From Rhabdobacter roseus (GTDB lineage Bacteria; Bacteroidota; Bacteroidia; Cytophagales; Spirosomataceae), in assembly GCF_014202275.1 (NCBI RefSeq), contig NZ_JACHGF010000006.1:62001-126000 (forward strand): a stretch of DNA of 64,000 nucleotides. Direction: 5' to 3'. Of this stretch, positions 18,190-28,508 are shown one piece after another. The notes beneath the pieces were generated by a model that ran no database searches, had not been told where the DNA came from, and saw only the letters and a list, made by a program, of their open reading frames with translations. The translations under genes were made by a program, and so were the position numbers. Position 1 is the first letter of the stretch. Each line of letters opens with the position of its first letter.

Positions 18190-20577
18190 ATGCTCCTAAA
18201 CTACCTCAAAATTGCCTGGCGAAATCTTTTCAAGCAAAAGGTATACAGCCTGTTTAATCTGCTGGGCCTGGGCCTGGGAATTGCCTGTGGTTTGCTGCTG
18301 TCGCTTCACCTCAAGGAGGAGTTGAGCTACGAAAAGAGCTTCCCGAATCACGACCGGATCTACCGCATCGTGACCACCGAGTGGGCCAAGTCGTCGCCAC
18401 CGCTGGCCGAAGAAATGCTGCATTTCTTTCCGGACCTGGAGCAGGTGGGGCGGTTTGCGAGCCGGGGTATGCAGGTAGTTAGCTCCGAGCGCAACGAGCA
18501 GGGCGAAAGTACCGGCTACTACGCCGATTCGTCGGTCATCAATATGTTCGATCTGAGGGCCGTGGCGGGTGATCCGGCGCGGGGCCTGAAAGAACCGGGC
18601 TCGGTGGTGATTTCGCGCACCATGGCCGAAAAATTCTTTGGCAAAAACGACCCGCTAGGGCAGAAGCTGACCTTCGATGGCCAGGAAGAACTGTGGGTGA
18701 AGGCCGTGGTGGAAGACCTCCCCAAGAACACCCACCTGAAGTTTGACTACCTGGTTTCGATGCCTACCTTTTACCGGGACCGACCCCAGGAATGGACCGG
18801 CAACCGGGGCTGGATGTTCGGCTGGACGTACGTCCAGTTTCGGCAGCCAGAAGACGTAGCCAAAGCCCAAAGCCGCCTGACCGACTTCTTTATCAAGTAC
18901 TATGGCGGTACTTCCGAGGACGAAATTCAGGAGATCAAAGAGTTTGTAAGTACCGTGCGTTTTCAGCCGCTTACGGATATTCACCTGAAGTCGAACCTGA
19001 TTCAGGAGATGAGCCCGAACAGTAGCATCGTGTACATTTACATTTTTCTGGCGGTGGAGGTACTTATCTTGCTGATTGCCTGCGTCAATTTTATTAATCT
19101 CTTTACCACCCAAACCCTAAAACGCGCCAAGGAGGTAGGCATGAGGAAGTCGCTGGGCGCGCGCAAAGCACAGGTTGTGATGCAGTTTTTGGGCGAAGCT
19201 TTCCTGCTGACGATCCTGGCTAGCCTGCTGGCGATTTGCCTCTACGAGCTAACGCTGCCTTTTTATAACCAGCTGGCCGGGAAGCAAGTACCCCCCGGAG
19301 AGATTCTGCGGCTCGACAACCTGCTCATCATAGGTGGGCTCGTGCTGGTGGTGGGTTTGCTGTCGGGGTTGTTTCCGGCCCTGTTCATTGCCCGCTTCGA
19401 CCCGGTGGCGTCGCTCAAGGCCGACAAACTACCCCGGTCGTCGGCTTCGGTGCTGCGCAAGAGCCTGATCGTGCTGCAGTTTGTGGTGTCGGCTTTTCTC
19501 ATGATCGCCACCACCGTGATCTACCAGCAGATGAGCCTGTTTCGGGACAAGCAGCTCGGCTTTGACAAAGAGCAGGTAATGGTAGTGAAGCTCTACGGGA
19601 AATTCAAGGAAAAAGTACTGCTCGATACGGAGCTCTTTAAAAATGAACTGACGCAAAGTACCTCCGTGCTGGCCGTGGGGCAGGCTTCCAACCTCATCGG
19701 CGACGAGCTCAGTGTGGAGTACATCACGCCGCTCAATCCGCCCGAAGGAAAAGTATACAAGAACGTAAAGGTGACGCGCGTCGACGACGCCTACCTGGAT
19801 GTGTTGCAGATCAAGCTCAAGGAAGGACGGAATTTCTCCCGCCAGTTTAACGACTCCGCTACGTTCATCATCAACGAAAAAGCCGCGCAACTACTGGGCC
19901 TCGAAAACCCGGTGGGGAGTATCGTCGTAAACCATACGATGGGCGTGCAGGGCAAGGTCGTGGGCGTGATCCGGGACTACAACTTTGCGTCGCTGCACAG
20001 CCAGGTGGAGCCGCTGGTGCTGGAATACAAACCCGAGTGGACGGGTAGTTTGCTGCTCAAAATCAAGCCCGGCGATCCGCAGCCGACGATTGCCTTCGTA
20101 AAAAGTACCGTAGACAAACTGGCGCCCAATACGCTCTTCAGCTACCAGTTTCTGGATGAGCGCATGGCGAGCCTGTACAGCAAGGAAGATACCATGAGTG
20201 AGGTACTTAAGGTATTTGCTGGCTTGGCCATTCTGATTTCGTGCCTGGGGCTGTTTGGGCTGGTGGCGCACGAGGCCCGGGTGCGCACGAAGGAAATCGG
20301 GATTCGGAAGGTACTTGGGGCGGACGTCAGGAGCATCGTAGCGCTCCTCTCCGGCGATTTTCTTAAACTGGTGCTGGTAGGAATACTCCTGGCAGTACCC
20401 ATCGCCTGGTACTTGCTGGAGCAGTGGCTTCAGGACTTCGCCTACCGCATCGACGTGCAGTGGTGGGTGTTTGCGCTGGCTGGCCTGGCCATCGCCGCCG
20501 TAGCCCTGCTGACGGTGTCGTTGCAGAGCATCAAAGCCGCGCTCATGAACCCGGTCAAGAGCCTGCGGAGTGAGTGA
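18190..20577 (+). CDS. FtsX/MacB-type ABC permease G
   Basis: 795 residues from the ATG at 18190 (MLLNYLKIAWRNLFKQKVYS). The longer frame to 18124 would run through the candidate promoter and adds residues not found in paralogues. FtsX domain 1 has TTQTLKRAKEVGMRKSLGA near residue 302-320, where TTQT replaces the common TARS. The second periplasmic domain has KEGRNFSRQF, FIINEKAAQLLG and VIRDYNFASL. FtsX domain 2 has RVRTKEIGIRKVLGAD near 695. It ends ALMNPVKSLRSE. It heads the unit G-H-I-J (18190-28354) behind the palindrome/TGGCATA promoter. Confidence 0.93.
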   Translation: MLLNYLKIAWRNLFKQKVYSLFNLLGLGLGIACGLLLSLHLKEELSYEKSFPNHDRIYRIVTTEWAKSSPPLAEEMLHFFPDLEQVGRFASRGMQVVSSERNEQGESTGYYADSSVINMFDLRAVAGDPARGLKEPGSVVISRTMAEKFFGKNDPLGQKLTFDGQEELWVKAVVEDLPKNTHLKFDYLVSMPTFYRDRPQEWTGNRGWMFGWTYVQFRQPEDVAKAQSRLTDFFIKYYGGTSEDEIQEIKEFVSTVRFQPLTDIHLKSNLIQEMSPNSSIVYIYIFLAVEVLILLIACVNFINLFTTQTLKRAKEVGMRKSLGARKAQVVMQFLGEAFLLTILASLLAICLYELTLPFYNQLAGKQVPPGEILRLDNLLIIGGLVLVVGLLSGLFPALFIARFDPVASLKADKLPRSSASVLRKSLIVLQFVVSAFLMIATTVIYQQMSLFRDKQLGFDKEQVMVVKLYGKFKEKVLLDTELFKNELTQSTSVLAVGQASNLIGDELSVEYITPLNPPEGKVYKNVKVTRVDDAYLDVLQIKLKEGRNFSRQFNDSATFIINEKAAQLLGLENPVGSIVVNHTMGVQGKVVGVIRDYNFASLHSQVEPLVLEYKPEWTGSLLLKIKPGDPQPTIAFVKSTVDKLAPNTLFSYQFLDERMASLYSKEDTMSEVLKVFAGLAILISCLGLFGLVAHEARVRTKEIGIRKVLGADVRSIVALLSGDFLKLVLVGILLAVPIAWYLLEQWLQDFAYRIDVQWWVFALAGLAIAAVALLTVSLQSIKAALMNPVKSLRSE

Positions 20578-20636
20578 TTAGCAGGAGGGGGTAGTTTGAA
20601 TTTTAATGGGGAAAGTAAAAAGTACCCTACTAAGCT

Positions 20637-20659
20637 CCCTTTCTCCGCGGGAGAAAGGG
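20637..20659. repeat. CCCTTTCTCC-N3-GGAGAAAGGG spacer palindrome
   Basis: A perfect 10-bp inverted repeat with a GCG loop and a CCGGGGATAGAGGC tail, followed by CCGCAATGGAATTGAGGC, another recurring spacer segment. It lies in the 216-bp gap between permeases G and H. Confidence 0.82.
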
Positions 20660-20793
20660 CCGGGGATAGAGGCTTTTGAATTGCCGCAATGGAATTGAGG
20701 CATGGGGTACTTTACACTTTATACTCCCAACTACCCCATGTCGCAAAGTACCTATTCTTAGGAAACAACCAAGTACCTAAATGAACCAACGTC

Positions 20794-23175
20794 ATGATCC
20801 GTAACTACCTCAAAATTGCCTGGCGGAATTTGGCCCGGAACAAAGCCTTTACTATCATCAATATCCTGGGGCTGGCGTTGGGGCTGGCGTGTAGCTTGTT
20901 GATTTTGTTATGGGTTCAAGACGAACGCAGCGTCGATGGGTTTCATGCCAACGGCCAGCACTTGTACCAAGTCTACGAACGCACGTACTCGGATGGCAAA
21001 GTAGAGGCCGATTACTTCACGCAGGGGCTGCTGGCCGAGGAGCTCAAGCGCGTCATTCCGGAAATCCAATACGCCAGCGCCCGGGAGTGGGCCATGCCGG
21101 CCACGTTTGCCGTGGGAGATAAAGTACATAAAATGCCGGGTACCGCCGCCAGCAGTGATTTTTTTAAGATGTTTGAGTATCCGTTGCTGGAGGGTACTTT
21201 CGAAACCGCCCTAAGTACCCCGAGCGGCATCGCCATATCCCGGAAAATGGCCGAGCTGTTTTTTGGAAGCCCGGAGAAAGCCATCGGAAAAAGCATCCGC
21301 TACGAAAACAGGAGCAACCTGACGGTCAGTGCCGTGTTTGAAAATTTACCGGCCCACTCATCCCAACAGTTCGATTTCCTGACGCCCTGGAGCGATTATG
21401 TGAAAGAAAACGCGTGGACAAGACACTGGGGCAACCGCGATCCGGTTACGTTTGTGCAGCTACGGGCCGACCGCAACGGGGCTCCCATGGACCCCGCAAA
21501 AGTAGAAGCCAAAATCCAGGATTTTATTTACCGCTATACTCCCAAAATAACGGGCCACCGCGTGGAGCTGGCCTTGCAGTCCTACCCCGAAAAGTACCTT
21601 CATTCTACCTTCAAAAATGGCCAGCTCGACGGCGGCCGCATCGAGTACGTACGGCTTTTTAGCCTGGTGGCGGTCTTTATCCTGCTCATTGCCTGCATCA
21701 ATTTCATGAATCTGGCCACGGCGCGTTCGCAAAAACGGGCCAAGGAAGTAGGCGTGCGGAAGGTAGTGGGGGCGGTTCGGGGGGCATTGATGGGGCAGTT
21801 TCTGAGTGAAGCCTTGCTGCTCACGGGCTTTGCCATTGTGGTAGCGGTGGGTTTGGTAGCCGTGCTGTTACCGGCGTTTAATTCCCTTACCGGCAAGCAA
21901 CTTACGTTGCCGTTTGCTGAGCCGGTGTTCTGGCTAAGTTTGCTGGGGCTACTCGGGCTGACGGGCTTGGTGGCCGGAAGCTACCCCGCCCTGTTTCTGT
22001 CGTCGCTCAATCCGAACCGGGTACTGAAAGGTACCTTGCGGTTTAGCGGGGGAGCTACGGTTCTCCGAAAAGGGCTGGTCGTTTTTCAATTTTCGCTTTC
22101 CATGATACTCATCGTGGGCATGATCGTGATGTATCGTCAGATGGCGTATTTCCAAACTAAAAACCTGGGCTTTGACCGGGAAAATCTCCTGTACATCCCG
22201 CTGGAAGGTGAGCTGACGAACAAGTACGACCTCTTTAAAGAGCAAGCGAGTACCAAGGAAGGTATTGTGAGTATCTCGCGCATGGAAGAGTCGCCCACCG
22301 GGCTGGGGCACCACATCAACGACGTGGGTTGGACCGGGAAAGATCCGAATCTGATCACCTCCTTTTCTAATACGGCCGTTGGCTATGATTTTGTAAAAAC
22401 CCTGGACCTGCGCTTGCTGGCCGGAAGGGATTTTTCGGAAGCCTACGGCACCGATACGGTAAATTTTATCATCAACGAAACGGCCCTGAAAAAAATAGGC
22501 TATGAGCAGCCCATCGGGCAGCCCCTGAGCTGGGGAAATCGGCAAGGTACCATCGTAGGGGTACTTAAGGATTTTCATTTCAATTCGATGCGACAAAACA
22601 TCGAGCCGCTCATCATCCGTCTCCGGCAAAAACCGCTGTGGGGGAATATCCTGGTTCGTACCGAAGCGGGCAAAACCCAGGAAGCGCTGGCCAGCCTGGA
22701 GAGAATCTGGCAAGAGCTGAATCCCAACGTCCCGTTTGCGTATCAATTTTCGGATCAGGAATACACGCGACTGTACCGGAGCGAGCAGGTAGTTAGTACC
22801 TTGTCCAACTACTTTGCGTTTCTGGCCATCTTTATTTCGTGCCTGGGCTTGTTTGGCCTGGCGGCTTTTACGGCCGAGCAGCGCACCAAAGAAATTGGCG
22901 TTCGCAAGGTACTTGGGGCCTCCATTCCTAGTATTGTTCGGTTGCTGTCCACGCAGTTTTTGAAACCCATCGCCATCGCCTTTTGCCTGGCCTCGCCCGT
23001 TGCCTGGTACGTCATGAAGCACTGGCTGCAGGGTTTTGCCTACCGGGTCGAGGTAGAAGGATGGATGCTGGGTGCCGCGGGTTTACTGACGGTAAGCATT
23101 GCCCTGCTGACGGTCAGCTACCAGGCCATTAAAGCCGCGCTGATGAACCCGGTGAAGAGCCTGCGGAGCGAGTGA
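20794..23175 (+). CDS. FtsX/MacB-type ABC permease H (H/Q subgroup)
   Basis: 793 residues, start MIRNYLKIAWRNLARNKAFT. TM1 (IINILGLALGLACSLLILLW) matches permease Q closely, and both replace the common ELSYDRFH after TM1 with more polar sequence. FtsX domain 1 has TARSQKRAKEVGVRKVVGA near residue 306-324. The second periplasmic domain carries GWTGKDPN, a W-x-G-K motif shared only with K, O and Q, then LAGRDFSEAY, FIINETALKKIGY and VLKDFHFNSM. FtsX domain 2 has EQRTKEIGVRKVLGAS near 693, with RLLSTQFLKPI where others have LLSKDFLKLV. It ends ALMNPVKSLRSE. Confidence 0.93.
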   Translation: MIRNYLKIAWRNLARNKAFTIINILGLALGLACSLLILLWVQDERSVDGFHANGQHLYQVYERTYSDGKVEADYFTQGLLAEELKRVIPEIQYASAREWAMPATFAVGDKVHKMPGTAASSDFFKMFEYPLLEGTFETALSTPSGIAISRKMAELFFGSPEKAIGKSIRYENRSNLTVSAVFENLPAHSSQQFDFLTPWSDYVKENAWTRHWGNRDPVTFVQLRADRNGAPMDPAKVEAKIQDFIYRYTPKITGHRVELALQSYPEKYLHSTFKNGQLDGGRIEYVRLFSLVAVFILLIACINFMNLATARSQKRAKEVGVRKVVGAVRGALMGQFLSEALLLTGFAIVVAVGLVAVLLPAFNSLTGKQLTLPFAEPVFWLSLLGLLGLTGLVAGSYPALFLSSLNPNRVLKGTLRFSGGATVLRKGLVVFQFSLSMILIVGMIVMYRQMAYFQTKNLGFDRENLLYIPLEGELTNKYDLFKEQASTKEGIVSISRMEESPTGLGHHINDVGWTGKDPNLITSFSNTAVGYDFVKTLDLRLLAGRDFSEAYGTDTVNFIINETALKKIGYEQPIGQPLSWGNRQGTIVGVLKDFHFNSMRQNIEPLIIRLRQKPLWGNILVRTEAGKTQEALASLERIWQELNPNVPFAYQFSDQEYTRLYRSEQVVSTLSNYFAFLAIFISCLGLFGLAAFTAEQRTKEIGVRKVLGASIPSIVRLLSTQFLKPIAIAFCLASPVAWYVMKHWLQGFAYRVEVEGWMLGAAGLLTVSIALLTVSYQAIKAALMNPVKSLRSE

Positions 23176-23188
23176 TTAGCAGGGAGCG

Positions 23189-23301
23189 TAGGGTACTTTT
23201 GGATAAAGTACCCTACTAAGTACCCTTTCTCCGCCGGAGCAAGGGCCGGGGATAGAGGCTTTTGAATTGCCGCAATGGAATGGCCGCAATTCCATTGCGG
23301 C
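23189..23301. repeat. Triple palindromic spacer repeat
   Basis: Three hairpins in a row. 23189-23215 has 11-bp arms TAGGGTACTTT/AAAGTACCCTA. 23223-23245 has CCCTTTCTCC/GGAGCAAGGG, with one mismatch. 23269-23301 has 13-bp arms GCCGCAATGGAAT/ATTCCATTGCGGC. This spacer between permeases H and I is the only one where the CAATGGAATT segment is a full inverted repeat. Confidence 0.82.
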
Positions 23302-23366
23302 GTCAAGGTACTTTACTCTTTATACTGCTTTGCCAAAAACCACCAAGAACCTCAACCTAAAAAGTC

Positions 23367-25745
23367 ATGATCCAAAACTACCTCAAAATTGCCTGGCGGG
23401 GCCTTAGGCGTTCTCCGATCTACGGGCTGCTCAACATCTTCGGACTGGCCATAGGCCTGACCTGCGGACTGCTGATCGCTACCTATGTGCTGGACGAACT
23501 GAGCTACGACCGGTTTCATCAACATGCCGACCGCATCGCCATCCTGCAGCAGTATGAAAACGTGGGTGTGAGCGGAGGGAAGCTGGCCACCGATTTTAAG
23601 CGACAATTTGCGCAGGTAGAAAATGTAGCGCGCCTTAAGCAAGCCAATCCATTGCTTACTACTACCGAAGCCGCCGCTTACGAAGAGCATTTCTTTTTTG
23701 CGGATAGCAGCGCATTCAGTGTCTTTACGCTGCCCCTTCGGCAGGGCAACCCGGCTACGGCTTTGGTGGAGCAATACGGCGTTGTAGTGTCGGAGTCGAT
23801 GGCACAGAAGTACTTTCCAGGGCAAGATCCGATGGGAAAGACCATCCAATACGATAAAAAGCACAACCTGCGTGTAACCGGCGTGATGCGGGACCTACCG
23901 GGCAACTCCCACCATAAAATTGATTTTCTGGCCAATTACGCCAATGCCAACGAGCTACTGGGCTGGGATGTGACTACCAACCTTTGGGCTGGAAGTACCT
24001 GGACGTATCTGCTGCTGGTGCCAGGTACCCGCCTCGAAACCCTCGCGGCGCAGTTTCCGGCCTACTTGAAAAGCCTAAACGACCCCAACGTGGGGGTCTG
24101 GAAGCTCGGGCTGATCCCACTCACCGACCTGTACCTTCGTACGGATCTTATCGCGCCTAATCGGCAACTGTACGTAACTATTTTTTCGGCCGTGGCGCTT
24201 CTAATCCTGGCGCTGGCTGCTTTTAACTACGTCAATCTGGCCACAGCGAGGGCTACTCAGCGGGCACGGGAAGTGGGCGTACGCAAGGTACTTGGCTCGT
24301 CGTTCGGTCAGCTCTGGCGGCAATTTTTGGGCGAAACCGTACTTTTTATTAGCCTGGCGTTGATGCTGATGGCCCTGCTGGTACCATTCGTACTGCCGAC
24401 TTTCAACGAAGTAGCCGACAAGCAGCTGACGCTCGCCTCCATTTATACCACTACCCGGGTAGGAGGGCTTTTGCTGGGGGCGGGGGTACTTTGCTTGCTG
24501 GCCGGAGGGTACCCGGCGTTCGTGTTGTCGTCGTTTAAGCCAAGCCTGGTGCTGAAAGGTACTTTTAGCGGTGATGGTACTCGCACGCCCTTGCTGAGGA
24601 AGGTGCTGGTGGTAGGGCAGTTTACGGTATCAATCGTCATGATCGTGGCCACGCTGGTGGTGTACAGTCAGCTTCGGTACGTCCAGACGAAAGATCTAGG
24701 CTACCAGCGGGAGCAGGTACTGGTCATGAACCTGCACGACGCCAGCTCCGAAGCCAAGCTACGTTTTCGGCAGGAGGTGCAGAAGCTGGCCGGGGTGGAG
24801 TCGGCTACGCAGAGTTACAGCGTACCGGGTAGTGGGGCTTTGCGTGGCGAAAAACTCGTTAGCGAATACAAACCTGCCGGGGCGGCAGATCTTAGCATCA
24901 GTCGCCTTACCATAGATGAGCATTTTCTTTCCACCTTTAATATCAAGCTTTTGCAGGGCCGCAATCTGGACGCTAACCGCCTCGAAGATCGACGGGCTTT
25001 TCTTATCAATGAAGCGGCCATGAAGTACTTTGGCTGGGAAAACCTGGACGGGAAAACGCTGGGTTACTACACCTTTGAGTACGATCCCCAGGGAGGCTAC
25101 CGGGAAGTACCCCAGCGGGGGCCGGTAGTAGGGCTAGTGGCCGACTACCACCAGAACAACCTGAAAAGTACCATTCCGCCGTTGCTTTTTTCGCTCAATG
25201 ACGGCTGGGAAGAGTTGGTTTCTGTCAAGATCCGGGCCGGAGATATACCCGCTACGCTGGGGCAGATCGAGCAATTATGGAAGCAGTCGTTTCAAACTAC
25301 GCCGTTCGACTACGAGTTTCTGGACGACTTCTTTCAGCGTACCTACCAGTCAGATCTTCGGGCCGGGCAGGTATTTGGGTTATTTGCCGCCCTCGCTATT
25401 CTTATTTCCAGCCTGGGGCTCTTCGGGTTAGGGGCATTTGCCGCCGAGCGGCGCACTAAAGAGATCGGCGTGCGAAAGGTACTTGGGGCCAGCGTGGGTA
25501 GTATCGTAGCGCTGCTGTCGGTCGATTTCCTGAAGCTGGTACTTATCGCGTTGGTCATTGCTTCGCCCATTGCCTACTATTTTATGTACCAATGGCTGCA
25601 GAACTTCGCCTATCGGACCGACCTCCACGGGTGGGTATTTCTAGTTGCCGCCGTCATAGCCGTTACGATCGCCTTTGCTACGGTCAGCTACCAGGCCATC
25701 AAAGCCGCACTCATGAACCCGGTGAAGAGCCTGCGGAGTGAGTAG
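23367..25745 (+). CDS. FtsX/MacB-type ABC permease I
   Basis: 792 residues, start MIQNYLKIAWRGLRRSPIYG. FtsX domain 1 reads NYVNLATARATQRAREVGVR then KVLGSS near residue 286-306. The second periplasmic domain has LQGRNLDANR (Leu replacing Phe), FLINEAAMKYFGW and LVADYHQNNL, where the usual K-D-F-H is A-D-Y-H. FtsX domain 2 has ERRTKEIGVRKVLGAS near 693. The C-terminal TM region is nearly identical in protein sequence to permease E (YYFMYQWLQNFAYRTD), although the two genes lie in different units. It ends ALMNPVKSLRSE. Confidence 0.93.
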   Translation: MIQNYLKIAWRGLRRSPIYGLLNIFGLAIGLTCGLLIATYVLDELSYDRFHQHADRIAILQQYENVGVSGGKLATDFKRQFAQVENVARLKQANPLLTTTEAAAYEEHFFFADSSAFSVFTLPLRQGNPATALVEQYGVVVSESMAQKYFPGQDPMGKTIQYDKKHNLRVTGVMRDLPGNSHHKIDFLANYANANELLGWDVTTNLWAGSTWTYLLLVPGTRLETLAAQFPAYLKSLNDPNVGVWKLGLIPLTDLYLRTDLIAPNRQLYVTIFSAVALLILALAAFNYVNLATARATQRAREVGVRKVLGSSFGQLWRQFLGETVLFISLALMLMALLVPFVLPTFNEVADKQLTLASIYTTTRVGGLLLGAGVLCLLAGGYPAFVLSSFKPSLVLKGTFSGDGTRTPLLRKVLVVGQFTVSIVMIVATLVVYSQLRYVQTKDLGYQREQVLVMNLHDASSEAKLRFRQEVQKLAGVESATQSYSVPGSGALRGEKLVSEYKPAGAADLSISRLTIDEHFLSTFNIKLLQGRNLDANRLEDRRAFLINEAAMKYFGWENLDGKTLGYYTFEYDPQGGYREVPQRGPVVGLVADYHQNNLKSTIPPLLFSLNDGWEELVSVKIRAGDIPATLGQIEQLWKQSFQTTPFDYEFLDDFFQRTYQSDLRAGQVFGLFAALAILISSLGLFGLGAFAAERRTKEIGVRKVLGASVGSIVALLSVDFLKLVLIALVIASPIAYYFMYQWLQNFAYRTDLHGWVFLVAAVIAVTIAFATVSYQAIKAALMNPVKSLRSE

Positions 25746-25748
25746 CAT

Positions 25749-25773
25749 GGGGCATGGGGCATTGGGCATAGGG
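25749..25773 (+). other. Predicted G-quadruplex tract after permease I stop
   Basis: Four runs GGGG-N3-GGGG-N4-GGG-N4-GGG begin four bases after the stop codon, on the coding (mRNA) strand. They satisfy the simple G3+N1-7 quadruplex pattern. Similar tracts follow permeases J, M, N, P and S. Confidence 0.5.
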
Positions 25774-25900
25774 TAGTTTAAAGTTTAGCGTTCAAAGTGT
25801 AAAGTACCTCCTGCGGAAGCAAAGTGCCCTCACGCCCTTCGCCCCACGCCCTTCTCCTTTTACCACACATAAAAAAGAAAACACAAACCAATAAAAAGTC

Positions 25901-28354
25901 ATGATCCAAAACTATCTGAAAATTGCCTGGCGGAATCTGTGGAGCCAAAAAGTATTCTCCTTCATCAACATCATTGGCCTCACGGCAGGCCTCACCTGCT
26001 GTTTTTTGATTGTCCTTTTTGTAAGGCACGAGCTGAGCTACGACCAGTTTCAGACGCGCTTCGACCGCATCCACCGCATCACGTACTTTCCCCGCTTTGC
26101 GGGTTTGGAGCAGCCGCTGGCGCTTACGCCCCCACCGGTGTCGCCACTGCTGGCGGAATCTTTTCCGGAGGTAGAAGCCTCCGCCCGGATGTTTCGGAGC
26201 CCGGCTACGGTTGAAGTAAAAAAAGCGGACGGCGCGGCCCCGGCCAAGTACGACGAAGATCGCTTCTTCTTCACCGACCCGGCTATTCTGGATATTTTTT
26301 CGTTTGAGTTTATAAAAGGGAATCCTCAGGAGGCGCTACGGGATAAATTTTCGGTGGTACTTAGTGAAAAGACCGCCCGAAGGTACTTTGGCGAGGCCGA
26401 TCCGCTGGGGCAGACCATCACTTACGAAGGCAAGTACCCCCTGAAGGTAGCGGGCGTGGTGAAAGACTACCCTGACCACTCCCACATCCACCCGGAGCTG
26501 CTGGCCAACTACGAAACCATGTACGCCACCGAAAACGAGGGCGCGCGCCAAAACATACCCTACAACTGGATTATTTCGCACTCCTACACCTACGTATTGC
26601 TGAGGCCCGATAGCAAGGCCGAGACGATAAACGCGCGTTTTCCGCAGTTTATCAAAACCCACGCGGATGCCGAGGTAGCCAACGGCATCGAGTACCGCCT
26701 GGAGCCGATGAAGGACTTCTACTTGCACACCGACGCCCAAAATACCCCCGAGCCGGTAAGCAGCATGTCCCGGTTGTACGTGTTTCTGGGCATTGCCGGG
26801 CTCACGCTGCTCATTGCCTGCATCAACTTCATCAACCTGAGTACGGCCCGCTCGCTCCGGCGCGCCAAGGAAGTGGGCCTCCGGAAGGTCATGGGGAGCT
26901 ACCGGCAGCAGCTGATCGCGCAGTTTTTGGGCGAGTCGTTGCTGCTAAGTACCCTGGCGCTGGGCCTGGCCCTGGTGCTGATCGGGCTGCTTTTACCGCT
27001 GCTCAACAGCCTGACCGACAAGCAGCTCACCCTGGGGTACTTCCTGAGCGATGGCGTACTGGTACTTTTGTTCGTGGGAATCGCCGTGGGTGCGGGGGTA
27101 CTTTCGGGTATTTACCCGGCCCTGGTGGTGTCGGGTTTTGAGCCGGTGGCTACGCTGAAAGGGAATTTCCTGAGCGGCAAAGCCCGCGGCGGGGTACTTC
27201 GCCAGGTACTTTTAGGAGTACAGTTTGTGGCCTCCATTGCCCTCATCATCGGGACGCTTGTAATGGGCCAGCAGCTACGCTTTTTACAAAATCGCCCGCT
27301 AGGCTTCAACAAGGACTTTATCATTACGGCCAATACCCGTAGCCCTAAAATCACCAACGTTTTTGCGACGGCCAGCGACAGCAGCTACCAGCGGCTAAGT
27401 ACCTTCCGGGAGGTACTGTTGCAAAATCCGCAGATCGAGGCCGTAACGCTATCCAGCCAGGTACTTGGCGACGGCAGCGTGCGGCGCAACGTAGTACCCG
27501 AAGGCCGCGCGGCTCAGGAGGAGCTGCTGTTTGCGTCGGTACTGGCGGTGGACTATAACTTTGCCGGTACCTATGGGCTTCAGGTGTTAGCCGGGCGTGA
27601 TTTTTCGGAACAATACGGTACTGATAAGTCCGCGGGGTACCTTGTCAACGAAGCCGCCGTGAAGCAGTTTGGCTGGCGATCGGCGGAGGCAGCCGTGGGC
27701 AAGTCGCTCAACGTGGAGGGCAAGGCCGGTAGGGTAGTTGGCGTCCTGAAAGATTTTCATAATCAGTCGCTGTACACTCCCATAGCGAGCCTGGTGCTGC
27801 ACATCGAGCCGCCGCAGCTCACGCTGGTGTCCATCAAGCTGCGGCCTACCCAGGTAGAAGGCACGCTGCAAGCCGTACAAAGTACCTGGGACCGGTACTT
27901 TCCCGAAAAAAGCTTCGAGTACCAATTTCTGGACCGCAACCTGGCGCAGCTCTACGACCGCGAGCAGCGACGCGGCACGCTCATCAGCTACTTTGCTGGG
28001 CTGGCCATCCTGATTTCCTGCCTGGGGCTTTACGGGCTCATTGCGCTGGTAACCCAGCAAAAAACGCGGGAGATCGGCATCCGGAAGGTACTTGGGGCCA
28101 GCGTGGGTAGTGTGGTTATTTTATTGGCCAAAAATTTCGTTGTACTGGTGCTGGTGGCGATGGTCATTGCGGCACCCCTGGCCTGGTGGGCCATGGACCA
28201 ATGGCTGCAAGAGTTTGCCTACAAAATCACGATCGAATGGTGGATCTTCGCCGCCGCGGGCCTGCTTACCTTGCTCATAGCCCTGCTGACGGTCAGCTTC
28301 CAGAGCGTCCGCGCCGCGCTCATGAACCCGGTGAAGAGCTTGCGGAGTGAGTGA
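25901..28354 (+). CDS. FtsX/MacB-type ABC permease J
   Basis: 817 residues, start MIQNYLKIAWRNLWSQKVFS. The first periplasmic domain contains an insert rich in charged residues (KKADGAAPAKYDEDR) before FFTDPAILDIFSFEF. FtsX domain 1 has TARSLRRAKEVGLRKVMGS near residue 313-331. The second periplasmic domain has LAGRDFSEQYG, YLVNEAAVKQFGW and VLKDFHNQSL. FtsX domain 2 has QQKTREIGIRKVLGAS near 717, followed by ILLAKNFVVLVLVAMV. It ends ALMNPVKSLRSE. It closes the G-J unit; the next gene is on the other strand. Confidence 0.93.
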   Translation: MIQNYLKIAWRNLWSQKVFSFINIIGLTAGLTCCFLIVLFVRHELSYDQFQTRFDRIHRITYFPRFAGLEQPLALTPPPVSPLLAESFPEVEASARMFRSPATVEVKKADGAAPAKYDEDRFFFTDPAILDIFSFEFIKGNPQEALRDKFSVVLSEKTARRYFGEADPLGQTITYEGKYPLKVAGVVKDYPDHSHIHPELLANYETMYATENEGARQNIPYNWIISHSYTYVLLRPDSKAETINARFPQFIKTHADAEVANGIEYRLEPMKDFYLHTDAQNTPEPVSSMSRLYVFLGIAGLTLLIACINFINLSTARSLRRAKEVGLRKVMGSYRQQLIAQFLGESLLLSTLALGLALVLIGLLLPLLNSLTDKQLTLGYFLSDGVLVLLFVGIAVGAGVLSGIYPALVVSGFEPVATLKGNFLSGKARGGVLRQVLLGVQFVASIALIIGTLVMGQQLRFLQNRPLGFNKDFIITANTRSPKITNVFATASDSSYQRLSTFREVLLQNPQIEAVTLSSQVLGDGSVRRNVVPEGRAAQEELLFASVLAVDYNFAGTYGLQVLAGRDFSEQYGTDKSAGYLVNEAAVKQFGWRSAEAAVGKSLNVEGKAGRVVGVLKDFHNQSLYTPIASLVLHIEPPQLTLVSIKLRPTQVEGTLQAVQSTWDRYFPEKSFEYQFLDRNLAQLYDREQRRGTLISYFAGLAILISCLGLYGLIALVTQQKTREIGIRKVLGASVGSVVILLAKNFVVLVLVAMVIAAPLAWWAMDQWLQEFAYKITIEWWIFAAAGLLTLLIALLTVSFQSVRAALMNPVKSLRSE

Positions 28355-28361
28355 GTGGCTT

Positions 28362-28453
28362 GGGGCATAGGGTACGGGGCAAAGGGTCTTGGGTACGGGG
28401 TACTTTTTAATAAAAGTACCCTACTAAGCTCCCTTTCTCCGCCGGAGAAAGGG
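28362..28453. repeat. G-run tract plus two-hairpin spacer repeat
   Basis: G-runs at 28362-28400 fit a quadruplex pattern (GGGG-N4-GGG-N3-GGGG-N4-GGG). Then 28398-28421 forms GGGTACTTTT/AAAAGTACCC with a 4-nt loop, and 28431-28453 forms CCCTTTCTCC-GCC-GGAGAAAGGG. The stretch from about 28387 is nearly identical to the spacer after permease N (39688-39770). It may mark the end of the G-J transcript. Confidence 0.78.
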
Positions 28454-28508
28454 CCGGGGATAGAGGCTTTGAATGGCCGCTTTTTTTTACCCTCTGCCCC
28501 ATGCCCTT